Origin: Fidelibacterota bacterium
GTDB taxonomy: Bacteria; Fidelibacterota; Marinisomatia; Marinisomatales; UBA8229
DNA length: 9,839 bases
Direction of reading: 5' to 3'
Assembly (NCBI GenBank): GCA_003535775.1
Contig: DPYO01000098.1
Coordinates: 1 to 9,839, forward strand
Of this stretch, positions 1-6,963 are shown in pieces. Positions within the stretch are counted from its first letter, which is position 1. Each line of letters starts with the position of its first letter. Below the pieces are notes generated by a model. That model was not told the DNA's origin. It worked only from the letters and a program-made list of their open reading frames with translations, and did no database searches. A program made the position numbers and the translations under genes.

Positions 1-1079
1 TGTCGAATATCGCCCAATCCGGCATATCGTATAGCATAAGTTCCATGTTCGAATTGAAGCACAGGACCATGAACAGACCACAAAGCTTCTCTTTTAATCG
101 TCCAGTTAAATAGTCCAAATATTTTAATCTTTATTGATACTATTTCTTTTTCCAACTCCAGCCATTGGCCATCAAAGCGATATAAAAGTGAATTATCTGG
201 ATGCATTTCCAAAATATAGGTGTCAATTAAGTCTGGGGCATTTACAGTATGGACCCAACCGAGGCTGTCATTGTGTCCCACGAATATTATCGGCGATCCC
301 GGGAATAGACCTCCGGACATGTTCCAACCTTCCTCACTGTGTATATGGGCTTCATACCAGGCAATGGGACCGTCCCATGGTTGATGCGAATTAATGGCCA
401 AAAACGTTTCCTTATTTGCTGTCCTTTTGGGTGAAACTGCAAATCCGTTTGAACCGATGTGTCTGGATGTATTGTTCGCAGGTAAATGGGAAGATAATTT
501 TGGTTTTTCAGTTAAATTAAACAAGGATTCCAAAACCCTGTCCAATCCGAAAAACATAGGTGTGCGAAAAACAAAACCAGCCACGATATCTTTCCCCTGT
601 ACAGGAAATACATCTGCTAATATTTCATCATTGTGGATATGAGCGTAATAGTTAATTCCAGTGGCATACGCTTCTAAAATTCTCCGGACTTTTTCGCTGA
701 GTTGGGATTCATAATATTGATCGACGGTTTTATAAATTCGAAGCCAGTTTATTAAGAAATCAGTGATTGCACCACTTTTCCCATGGATCAATCCTGATTT
801 TTGTTTCAGGGTAATGATGAGATCTTGAATGTTTTTGAAATCGTCTTCTGCGTTGGCATAAGCAAGGCCAAAGGCGGCATCTTCATCTGATTGACCGAAA
901 ATATGAGGGACACCCCACGTATCCCGATAAATCATAACATTATAGTCTTCCGCTTTTTGAGTTTGTTCTGAGAGTAAGGAGTAGAATTCCTTTGGCTGCC
1001 AACAAGAAAAGAAAAGTATAGAAATAATTCCGGTAACAATGATAGCCATGATAATTTTATGTTTAAAATATTGTTTCAT
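1..1079 (-). CDS. Penicillin acylase family (S45) exported amidase, partial
   Basis: Reading leftwards from ATG at 1079-1077, 359 codons stay open to the window edge, so the 3' end is missing (family members are usually about 700-850 aa). The N-terminus has a charged start, a hydrophobic stretch (about residues 9-25) and Cys26 in 'ILFFSC', an imperfect lipobox, so it may be an envelope lipoprotein. Residues 51-85 ('YRDTWGVPHIFG', then 'AAFGLAYANAEDDF') are the classic start of the S45 alpha subunit. 'HIGSNGFAVSPKRTA' at 208-221 is the self-cleavage site; Ser210 would become the N-terminal nucleophile of the beta subunit after autoprocessing, and 'INSHQPW' (229-235) follows as expected. These enzymes hydrolyse amide bonds of acylated compounds such as beta-lactams, acyl-homoserine lactones or cyclic lipopeptides. 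The substrate here cannot be told. It is divergently oriented to the DCC-LMF gene. I see no strong Shine-Dalgarno, which is common in FCB bacteria. The family call is firm; specificity is unknown. Confidence 0.9.
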   Translation of the reverse strand, partial: MKQYFKHKIIMAIIVTGIISILFFSCWQPKEFYSLLSEQTQKAEDYNVMIYRDTWGVPHIFGQSDEDAAFGLAYANAEDDFKNIQDLIITLKQKSGLIHGKSGAITDFLINWLRIYKTVDQYYESQLSEKVRRILEAYATGINYYAHIHNDEILADVFPVQGKDIVAGFVFRTPMFFGLDRVLESLFNLTEKPKLSSHLPANNTSRHIGSNGFAVSPKRTANKETFLAINSHQPWDGPIAWYEAHIHSEEGWNMSGGLFPGSPIIFVGHNDSLGWVHTVNAPDLIDTYILEMHPDNSLLYRFDGQWLELEKEIVSIKIKIFGLFNWTIKREALWSVHGPVLQFEHGTYAIRYAGLGDIR

Positions 1080-1128
1080 TTTAGGTAAAAAGTTCGATTC
1101 TTTTGGAATTCACAAATTAAGAATCAGA

Positions 1129-1156
1129 ATATTAGTAATTTCTTCAGGGTTAACAA
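1129..1156 (-). promoter_or_regulatory. Candidate sigma70-like promoter for the acylase gene
   Basis: Read on the minus strand, TTGTTA (1156-1151) and TAATAT (1134-1129) are separated by 16 nt, each matching 4 of 6 consensus positions. The predicted transcript start would lie about 40 nt before the acylase ATG. The 88-nt divergent region 1080-1167 must also hold the promoter of the plus-strand DCC-LMF gene, for which I see only weak boxes (TTGGAA at 1103-1108). This is a by-eye match in AT-rich DNA. FCB primary sigma factors often use different boxes, so it is tentative. Confidence 0.25.
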
Positions 1157-1160
1157 AGGG
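1155..1160 (+). promoter_or_regulatory. Ribosome binding site deciding a TTG start
   Basis: AAAGGG lies 7 nt before the TTG at 1168. The next in-frame ATG (1207, residue 14) has no purine-rich sequence at a proper distance. Starting at the ATG would also leave only two residues before the first strand of the DCC domain. This favours the TTG start. Confidence 0.55.
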
Positions 1161-1167
1161 TAAATAA

Positions 1168-3126
1168 TTGAAGAAAGTAGTTACAAACTCTATTTCCGAA
1201 CCTGTCATGATTTATGATGGTGACTGCCGGTTTTGTACATTATGGATTCAGCGGTGGAAATCACTTACGCGGGACAAAGTTAAATATATACCGTACAAAA
1301 ATGCCGGAAGTAAATTTCATCCGCTCACTTCGGAAGATTTCGAAAAGTCCCTTCATTATATTACTACAAAAAAAGAAGTATTTTCTGGAGCAAGCGCCGT
1401 ATTTAAGTCATTAGCTGATGCATCGGTTTATCAATTTCTTTTCTGGCTATATAACCGGATGTCCATTTTTAAAAACTGTACAGAAATTGGATACAGATTT
1501 ATCGCAAACAATCGCCGTATTTCTTCTTTTATGACTTACATCTTTTGGGGTAAGAATTTGGAAAAACCTACCTACCATTTATCCAGGTGGATATTCTTAA
1601 AACTGATTGCAATAGTATATTTTATTGCTTTTCTATCATTCTGGATTCAAGCAGAAGGATTAGTAGGTCAAAATGGTATTTTGCCTGCGAATGACTTTTT
1701 TCAAAGTGTTGCTCATCAATTAGGTAGTTCAGCGTTTTTTAATGTTCCTTCGTTACAACTCTTTCTACCAGGGTATTCAGGACTGGGACTTATCTGCGGA
1801 ATGGGTTTGGTATTTTCTTTGACACTTTTTATTGGAATGATGCCAAGGATTTCCCTGGTTTTTTTGTGGATTTTATACCTTTCAGTTGTAGCAGCGGGGC
1901 AGAGGTTTCTGAGTTTTCAATGGGATATTCTTCTTCTAGAGTGCGGATTTCTTTCCATTTTCTTCAGTCCCGGTGTTTGGTTTTATCGGTTGAAAACTCC
2001 TGTCCCAAGCTCTGGAGGAATGCTGTTTCTTTTGCGCTGGCTGTTATTCCGGCTCATGTTTTTTTCAGGTATCACAAAACTTGCCAGCGGGGATTCAACC
2101 TGGTGGGATCTTACCGCTCTTTCGTATCATTACGAAACCCAGCCTCTTGCCACATGGACCGCCTGGTATGCACATCAACTTCCAATGTGGGTTCAACGTA
2201 TTTCAACAGGCGCTATGTTTGGGATTGAACTGGTTGCGCCATTTTTCATTTTTGGTCCAAGAAGATTGAGGTATGCTGCTTTTGGTTCAATTTCACTTTT
2301 TATGGTTTTGATAGCCAGTACCGGTAATTACACCTATTTCAATTTGCTTACAATAGTTCTTTGTGTACTTCTCCTAGACGACGGAATTATAAAAAGAATA
2401 GTGCCTTTTAGAGTTTTTAAATATCAGAGGAAATACTTCTTAAAATCTGCAAATATCCGTTGGAAAAAAAGTGTAATTATTGCTTTCGTAAGTTTGGTCT
2501 TCCTCCTGAGTGCTTCAAATACTGCTATGAGATATTATCCAAATTTTAGTCCTTATGTTTCGATTCAAAAATTATTAAATACCATTCGACCGTTTCATAT
2601 TATCAATAATTATGGTCTTTTTTCTGTAATGACAGTGCGCCGTCCGGAGCTCATAATAGAAACCAGCGATGATGGAAATGAATGGAAGGAAATTGATTTT
2701 AAATGGAAAGCAGGAGATATAAGTAAAAAACCAAAATTTGTCCAACCACACCAACCCCGGCTGGATTGGCAGATGTGGTTTTCAGCGCTGTTTTATGAAC
2801 GTGTCGCTGAATATTTTAAGAAAACCTATGGCCGGGATCCTATAAGCCAGGAAGAACATTTCTCATTGATGAGGCAGGTTCCAATTTCAAAAAGGTATAG
2901 ATGGTTTTATCTCTTTCTAAATCAAATATTTGAAAATGAAAAAGAAGTCTTGTCCTTATTAAAAAATGATAAAATTGGACCCGCTCCAAAATATTTGAGA
3001 GTATGGCTTTATGATTATCATTTCACTTCAATTACAGAAAGAAGCGAGAGCGGAAATTGGTGGAAACGGGATAATCAACGCTTAATCCTGCCAAAATTTT
3101 CAAAAGAAGAAATATGGATTCCTTAG
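1168..3126 (+). CDS. DCC thiol-oxidoreductase domain fused to lipase maturation factor (LMF1-type) membrane protein
   Basis: This is a two-part protein of 652 aa. Residues about 12-125 are a DCC (DUF393, YuxK-like) domain: 'MIYDGDCRFC' carries the D-x-x-C-x-x-C motif (Asp17, Cys20, Cys23), and 'SGASAVF' (73-79) is the second conserved patch. From about residue 138 to the end it matches the lipase maturation factor family. There are several membrane helices (about 141-160, 205-223, 228-243, 255-268, 285-300, 346-362, 370-404, 434-449). Hallmarks are 'FLSFQWDILLLECGFLSIF' (247-265), 'FRLMFFSGITKLASGD' (294-309), 'TWWDLTALSYHYETQPLATW' (311-330) and 'TGNYTYFNLLTIVLC' (385-399). The soluble tail has 'FVQPHQPRLDWQMWFSAL' (524-541). 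In vertebrates LMF1 is an ER membrane protein needed for folding of dimeric lipases. The bacterial role is not established, and a link between the DCC thiols and disulfide handling of exported proteins is inference. It stands alone on its strand and converges on the propeller gene. Confidence 0.92.
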   Translation: MKKVVTNSISEPVMIYDGDCRFCTLWIQRWKSLTRDKVKYIPYKNAGSKFHPLTSEDFEKSLHYITTKKEVFSGASAVFKSLADASVYQFLFWLYNRMSIFKNCTEIGYRFIANNRRISSFMTYIFWGKNLEKPTYHLSRWIFLKLIAIVYFIAFLSFWIQAEGLVGQNGILPANDFFQSVAHQLGSSAFFNVPSLQLFLPGYSGLGLICGMGLVFSLTLFIGMMPRISLVFLWILYLSVVAAGQRFLSFQWDILLLECGFLSIFFSPGVWFYRLKTPVPSSGGMLFLLRWLLFRLMFFSGITKLASGDSTWWDLTALSYHYETQPLATWTAWYAHQLPMWVQRISTGAMFGIELVAPFFIFGPRRLRYAAFGSISLFMVLIASTGNYTYFNLLTIVLCVLLLDDGIIKRIVPFRVFKYQRKYFLKSANIRWKKSVIIAFVSLVFLLSASNTAMRYYPNFSPYVSIQKLLNTIRPFHIINNYGLFSVMTVRRPELIIETSDDGNEWKEIDFKWKAGDISKKPKFVQPHQPRLDWQMWFSALFYERVAEYFKKTYGRDPISQEEHFSLMRQVPISKRYRWFYLFLNQIFENEKEVLSLLKNDKIGPAPKYLRVWLYDYHFTSITERSESGNWWKRDNQRLILPKFSKEEIWIP

Positions 3127-3166
3127 GAATACAGCGTGATTATTATCGTTGATTTGTAATAATAAT
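3118..3166. terminator. Convergent-gene gap with two small inverted repeats (weak terminator candidate)
   Basis: The DCC-LMF gene (ending 3126) and the minus-strand propeller gene (ending 3143) converge with 16 nt between them. ATTCC/GGAAT (3118-3122 and 3126-3130) forms a 5-bp stem across the LMF stop codon. ATTATTAT/ATAATAAT (3139-3146 and 3159-3166) forms an AT-only 8-bp stem across the propeller stop. Neither has a clean U-tract. Only the minus-strand reading past 3118 is moderately T-rich. They may act as weak bidirectional terminators, or be chance in AT-rich DNA. Confidence 0.25.
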
Positions 3167-4588
3167 GTTTCCCGTGGATGAGCTTCGTACCCAATATCCT
3201 TTTCCCGGAATCAATTCCTCAGTTTCTTCATACCCTCCATTAAGAAATCCATAGAATGTTCCTGCAAGAATAATATTATCCGGATCAACAATCTCATCAA
3301 TTTGAACTGAATTGTGTAAACCACTGATTAGGTTCCATCCCTGAGTGAGATCAATGACAATTTCGTTATTTAGATTTCCTGAAATTTCCACGTTAGAGTT
3401 TGATGAAAAACGAAGCCAGTAACCGAAACCAATTTCTAAAATCTCTGTTTGGAGATAATTATTATTAAAACTGAAGAGAGTTCCTTCAATAGCATTGGGA
3501 AAAAGGGACAGGTAATGTGTGTTATCAACATTCAGTGGTAGACCGACCATGTTCCAGCCGGAGAGATGATCGACAACGATTGTTATTTCACTATTAATCT
3601 CATCAGGAATGGGTGCCCGATACACATTTACGGTACCACCAGTTTTGAATAAAAATTCATTTGTTGAGGTGATATTTGCGAAGGATAGACTGTATGATTC
3701 CAGTCCATCGCTGTACTCGGTCCAGTTTTCATAGTCATTGGTATAGAATAAACCGTCCTGGGATGTAGCTGTGCCGGCAAACAGGTAGTCTGATATGGCT
3801 TCCAGTGCGTTTAAATTATTGTCTCCCATACCGCTTCCGGACTGGGAAGGAAACGTATCAATCCATTCCCAGGCATCTCCATAATTCTCTGAATAAAATA
3901 ATCTCCCCACCCCTCCGTACCAGTACATACTGATGATCAATTTGTCTTCGACCATTTCCATGGCCTGGATTGAAGTGCAGCCGTAAGGTTCAGGAGGGCC
4001 AATATCATCCAAGACACCAGTCACATCTTCCCAATATTCACCCATGGAATTTGTTCGGTAAAGAGTACACCCGTGGCTCACGTAGAGATAATTATCATCA
4101 ACAAACGGAATATTTATGTATCCTTCAAGAGGGGGCTGGGACATGAGCGTCCAAGTATCACCGTGATTATCTGAGTAAGCGATTCCACCAGAAATAATTG
4201 TAAATAGATAATCAGCATTTGATTTCATTTGTGTAAAGGATGATGTTTGATAAGGCAGAGGTTCCCAGGCTTCCCAATCTTCACCATTATAAAAAGATCG
4301 AAAATTATAATCTTCACTGCCAATATTGTGGCTGAAAAAAAGGACATTTTCTTTTTTATGAAGTACATCGGTTGCATACGATATCTCATCGATATCCCCT
4401 CCAAGTTGTGTCCAGCTTTCTCCATAGTCGACCGACTGGTAGACCTTGGCAAGAACTGTTCCAACGTACAAAATGTTATGATCAGCAATAATCTTATCAA
4501 TCTGTTCACTGTTTGGCAAGCTAATGGTTTCCCATTGAGCAGATAAGAAATTGAACCAAAGTAATAATGGTATAAGATTAAATTTCAT
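3143..4588 (-). CDS. Secreted Asp-box (BNR-like) beta-propeller protein with tandem GWN/GYW C-terminal modules
   Basis: This 481-aa protein has a signal peptide ('MKFNLIPLLLWFNFLSAQ', cleavage likely after Ala17). Residues about 19-325 are a beta-propeller marked by Asp-box repeats: 'SVDYGESWT' (52-60), 'SDNHGDTWT' (139-147), 'TNSMGEYWE' (179-187), 'SENYGDAWEW' (233-242) and a degenerate 'TNDYENWT' (283-290). Asp boxes occur in sialidases, sortilins and Ycf48-like proteins as structural turns, and I see no sialidase catalytic set, so a catalytic role is not supported. Residues 338-404 and 411-477 are two copies of one module (listed separately). There is no T9SS sorting domain. The ATG overlaps the stop of the upstream ASST chimera as ATGA and lacks a Shine-Dalgarno, so translation is probably coupled. 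Fold, export and exact start are well supported; its ligand and job are unknown. A surface or periplasmic binding protein is a reasonable guess. Confidence 0.85.
   Translation of the reverse strand: MKFNLIPLLLWFNFLSAQWETISLPNSEQIDKIIADHNILYVGTVLAKVYQSVDYGESWTQLGGDIDEISYATDVLHKKENVLFFSHNIGSEDYNFRSFYNGEDWEAWEPLPYQTSSFTQMKSNADYLFTIISGGIAYSDNHGDTWTLMSQPPLEGYINIPFVDDNYLYVSHGCTLYRTNSMGEYWEDVTGVLDDIGPPEPYGCTSIQAMEMVEDKLIISMYWYGGVGRLFYSENYGDAWEWIDTFPSQSGSGMGDNNLNALEAISDYLFAGTATSQDGLFYTNDYENWTEYSDGLESYSLSFANITSTNEFLFKTGGTVNVYRAPIPDEINSEITIVVDHLSGWNMVGLPLNVDNTHYLSLFPNAIEGTLFSFNNNYLQTEILEIGFGYWLRFSSNSNVEISGNLNNEIVIDLTQGWNLISGLHNSVQIDEIVDPDNIILAGTFYGFLNGGYEETEELIPGKGYWVRSSSTGNIIITNQR
3158..3577 (-). repeat. 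Tandem ~67-residue protein module in the propeller C-terminus
   Basis: Residues 338-404 and 411-477 of the propeller protein align by eye: 'VVDHLSGWNMVGLP' with 'VIDLTQGWNLISGL', 'EGTLFSFNNNY' with 'AGTFYGFLNGGY', 'EIGFGYWLRFSS' with 'IPGKGYWVRSSS', and 'NVEIS' with 'NIIIT'. The repeat is at protein level and the DNA copies are well diverged, so the duplication is old. Similar 'GWNLIG...GKGYWV' modules are, to my knowledge, common at the ends of secreted proteins of this bacterial group; their function is not established. Confidence 0.7.
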
Positions 4589-6930
4589 TTTAATAAGATT
4601 AGTTTTTGTGATTGAGAAAAGGATCCTGATTCAAGGCGGATAAAATAAACACCGCTGGTTAAGGGGGACGCATCCCATTGGATAGTATGTTGGCCGGGAA
4701 TAAGGACTTCATCGATCAGGGTTGTAATCAAACGACCGTTGGTATCATAGACATTTAAGATCGATGCATGCATAGATTCAATGAAAAAACGAATGGTGGC
4801 GGTTGGATTGAAAGGATTTGGATATGCTGGATATAATTCGAATTTCCGGGGGAAAACATTACCAACAGCGTTAGATAATTGGCTGTCTACAAAAAGCGTA
4901 TCAACCTTATACCGAAGAGGAGCATGTTGAGGTATTACCGTGAATATCAGGGTATCAATTATTCCAGAGTCAAAGATAACTCCACTCATTGGTATTATTG
5001 TGTATACACCGGAAGATATTTCAATTGTCCCGGTTTCGGAGAACCAGCCTAAGTTATCGTTGATGCTGTACTCATAGGTTTCATTTATCCACCCTTCATT
5101 ATGGATCTCATATTCCAGTGTTGCCTCCCCGGTTGGCAGATAAATTGCTGGTCCGGATTCTTCATCAATAAAATCCGGCCTGATTACACTGAATGCCTGA
5201 GGATAAAGGCCGGGGATGCGTTCTGAACGAAACGTGGATCCCTCCTGGAATGGAAGCAGTTCCCATACTTTTACAGAATCCGGTGATACTTCCAGGATCT
5301 GATTGCTGGTTGTAGAAGTCAACAATGAATTTCCATTAGATAGGCGGTCGCAATCACTCATCAATCCACTGCTGATATCTTGTGGGAGTTTATATTCCCA
5401 CACAAGTTCTGTATCTGGGAGAGAATCGGGTCCAGAAAAAGAGACTTCTAAACCCCGCGAAAAAGATAAAGAATCATTGTAATTATCGTACATCATTAAA
5501 TTACGATTGTCAAGTATCTTTACAGAATGTTGCCCAGCAAACCCAAGGTCCGTACCGACTGTTATGTCTCCGCTTGGCATTTCCGAACCCATATTCCAGA
5601 TAATACCACCGGTATCATAGTCAATTTTTGTAATTCGCGACATATTCCGTACAGAGAGGTACACTGCATTATCAATTGGATCATACCAGACCGTATTGCT
5701 GTGTGTCCATTCATAATGGAAATCTGCAGGAATGGGGTGGGAAAATAGTAAATCCTGATATAGATTGGGATTCCAATCCATGAAATTAAAATGATCGAAA
5801 ACACTCCAACTCCACACTTCAACACCATCCCTGTTCCACTCCACTATTCGATCACCCTGCCAGGGTAGAGTATCAATACCGCTATATGTTTCTGGCAGTT
5901 CAATTTCAACAGGAACGGGAAGTAACGTGTCTTGAGAAGTGAGTGCAATGATGTTCCCGTTCGGCATGGGAAATACATCATGATGTACTCCAATCCCTTC
6001 CAGGTCTTCTGGACCCTGCCAGGAAAGATCATTATCAATCGTCATCTCAAATACTCTCCCAGGTTTATTATTTTCCCTGCCATCAGCAAGGCCGATAAAA
6101 TTCCCGTTTTCTAGAAAATATGTAAATTGAATTTTGTAGCTCATACCGTTGTTCCATTCCACATTACTATCCACAAACCATACCGGATCACCATGGATAT
6201 TTACAGCATAAATTAATCCTGACCCAAGTTTATCCATGATGGTAATTCCAGGTTGAACACTTGATAAATCATATATTTCTACATTGAAAGAAGATAGTTC
6301 TGGATGTAATGGCAGAATATAAAAACTCCAACTTTCACTCCAAGGTCCATAGCTATCATTATCATTGATTCCCCTGATCCTCCATTGGTAAGTCCTATTC
6401 CACTGAAGACCATTCTTCAAATTCGGCATCCCATCTTTAATTATTAATAATAAAGTAGAATCTATCTGTTCAATCAGAGGATCTTGAAATCCAACTGAAT
6501 CGTTTTCAGCTACTTGAATTTGGTAGGACTTAGCGCTGGGAATCTGTTCCCACTCAAAATAAACGTTCGTATAATTCAGAGTATCGTTTTCAACAGGTTT
6601 CACCAATTGTGCAGTAACTGTGCCTCCCAACGCAGTAACCAGGGCACCTGTTGTGATGAGCTGCCGTATGGTTTTTCCTTCACGTCGAATTCTGTTTATG
6701 CGAAGGTTCATCCCGCCTTCAAAAAGGATAACAGCAACGGCAAAGCCGACAATAAAGGGCAGAGCATTACCCAGGCTGGAGGGATGTACAATTCCTAAAG
6801 CATCCGGACCTAACAAAAGACCTGTCCCTAGCAACAAAACAATTCCCGGGATACGAAGATGACGTGCCAACACCTGGGCTATCATTCCGAAAGCCATGGC
6901 AAAGGCGAGGGTGAGGGCTGGATTATTCAT
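4585..6930 (-). CDS. Chimera: antiporter N-terminus fused to secreted arylsulfotransferase-like propeller with T9SS sorting domain
   Basis: This is one uninterrupted 781-aa frame with parts from unrelated proteins. Residues 1-107 are the first four helices of a CPA-type cation:proton antiporter. Residues about 109-206 are an Fn3-like domain ('YQWRIRGINDN...YGPWSESWSF'). Residues about 212-560 are an arylsulfotransferase-like propeller: 'VHHDVFPMPNGNIIALT' (315-331), 'EWTHSNTVWYD' (407-417), 'SVRNMSRITKIDYDTGGIIW' (426-445) and 'GQHSVKI' (466-472). Compared with E. coli ASST, His410, Asn412 and Arg428 have the same spacing as His356, Asn358 and Arg374, and His468 is the likely sulfohistidine, so the active site looks complete. 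ASST moves sulfate from one phenol ester to another. Residues about 588-685 are an Ig-like domain, and 697-781 ('YPAYPNPFNPTATIRF'...) a T9SS type A sorting domain. No normal signal peptide remains. ATG 6930 matches the antiporter start; its Shine-Dalgarno is weak. The stop overlaps the propeller gene start. It may be a real fusion or an assembly join; the ASST part is certain. Confidence 0.88.
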   Translation of the reverse strand: MNNPALTLAFAMAFGMIAQVLARHLRIPGIVLLLGTGLLLGPDALGIVHPSSLGNALPFIVGFAVAVILFEGGMNLRINRIRREGKTIRQLITTGALVTALGGTVTAQLVKPVENDTLNYTNVYFEWEQIPSAKSYQIQVAENDSVGFQDPLIEQIDSTLLLIIKDGMPNLKNGLQWNRTYQWRIRGINDNDSYGPWSESWSFYILPLHPELSSFNVEIYDLSSVQPGITIMDKLGSGLIYAVNIHGDPVWFVDSNVEWNNGMSYKIQFTYFLENGNFIGLADGRENNKPGRVFEMTIDNDLSWQGPEDLEGIGVHHDVFPMPNGNIIALTSQDTLLPVPVEIELPETYSGIDTLPWQGDRIVEWNRDGVEVWSWSVFDHFNFMDWNPNLYQDLLFSHPIPADFHYEWTHSNTVWYDPIDNAVYLSVRNMSRITKIDYDTGGIIWNMGSEMPSGDITVGTDLGFAGQHSVKILDNRNLMMYDNYNDSLSFSRGLEVSFSGPDSLPDTELVWEYKLPQDISSGLMSDCDRLSNGNSLLTSTTSNQILEVSPDSVKVWELLPFQEGSTFRSERIPGLYPQAFSVIRPDFIDEESGPAIYLPTGEATLEYEIHNEGWINETYEYSINDNLGWFSETGTIEISSGVYTIIPMSGVIFDSGIIDTLIFTVIPQHAPLRYKVDTLFVDSQLSNAVGNVFPRKFELYPAYPNPFNPTATIRFFIESMHASILNVYDTNGRLITTLIDEVLIPGQHTIQWDASPLTSGVYFIRLESGSFSQSQKLILLK
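6610..6711 (-). other. Possible internal start and signal peptide within the antiporter remnant
   Basis: Met74 of the chimera (ATG 6711-6709) is preceded by GAAGG 4 nt upstream. It begins a basic stretch ('MNLRINRIRREGKTIRQ') followed by a hydrophobic core ('LITTGALVTALGGTV') and 'VTA' before Gln108. This has the n-, h- and c-region layout of a Sec signal peptide with cleavage after Ala107, giving a mature ASST starting 'QLVKP'. The propeller next door also has a signal ending in '...AQ'. It may be a coincidence of antiporter helix 4, since the spacing to the ribosome site is short. Confidence 0.35.
6611..6639 (-). repeat. 8-bp direct repeat beside the chimera junction
   Basis: GCAGTAAC occurs at 6611-6618 and again at 6632-6639 (plus strand), encoding the two 'VTA' triplets of 'VTALGGTVTA'. 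The inner copy touches the point where antiporter similarity ends. Short direct repeats can mark recombination or assembly joins, but an 8-mer pair over two similar tripeptides may also be chance. Confidence 0.4.
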
Positions 6931-6963
6931 AAGTAGTTCTCAAAAAGGATATTGTTAAAGTTT

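Larger units (their letters stand above)
6610..6930 (-). other. 5' fragment of a cation:proton antiporter gene (first ~107 codons)
   Basis: Residues 1-107 of the chimera read as a typical Na+/H+ (CPA family) antiporter start: helix 'ALTLAFAMAFGMIAQVLA', 'RHLRIPGIVLLLGTGLLLGP' (23-42), 'VGFAVAVILFEGGMNLR' (61-77) and 'RRIRREGK'-like basic loop ('NRIRREGKTIRQ', 79-90), then helix 4 (91-107). An intact antiporter has roughly 400-600 or more residues, including the ion-binding Asp residues of the later helices. All of that is missing, so this part cannot transport. G+C is about 49% here (117 of 240 in 6661-6900, counted by hand) against about 35% in the adjoining ASST part (83 of 240 in 6241-6480). 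Confidence 0.8.

Noticed and set aside
134..642. Two plus-strand open frames (134-394 and 394-642) in the left part
   Set aside because: They lie antisense to the continuous minus-strand S45 acylase frame, which has clear family motifs. The plus-strand products are Pro/Cys-rich and unlike any family.
1866..2269. Overlapping plus-strand frames inside the DCC-LMF gene
   Set aside because: They are out of frame with strongly recognisable LMF motifs across the same bases, so they are shadows.
3143..4588. Sialidase annotation of the Asp-box protein
   Set aside because: Asp boxes are structural and shared by many propellers. I could not find the catalytic arginine triad, Tyr/Glu pair or FRIP-type motif.
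5382..6114. Several 60-90 aa frames on both strands inside the ASST region
   Set aside because: The enclosing frame carries the conserved ASST His/Asn/Arg motifs at exactly these positions; the shorter frames lack starts with ribosome sites or any family likeness.
6514..6862. Plus-strand frames opposite the antiporter remnant
   Set aside because: The minus-strand reading is unmistakably an antiporter N-terminus, so the opposite frames are by-products of its composition.
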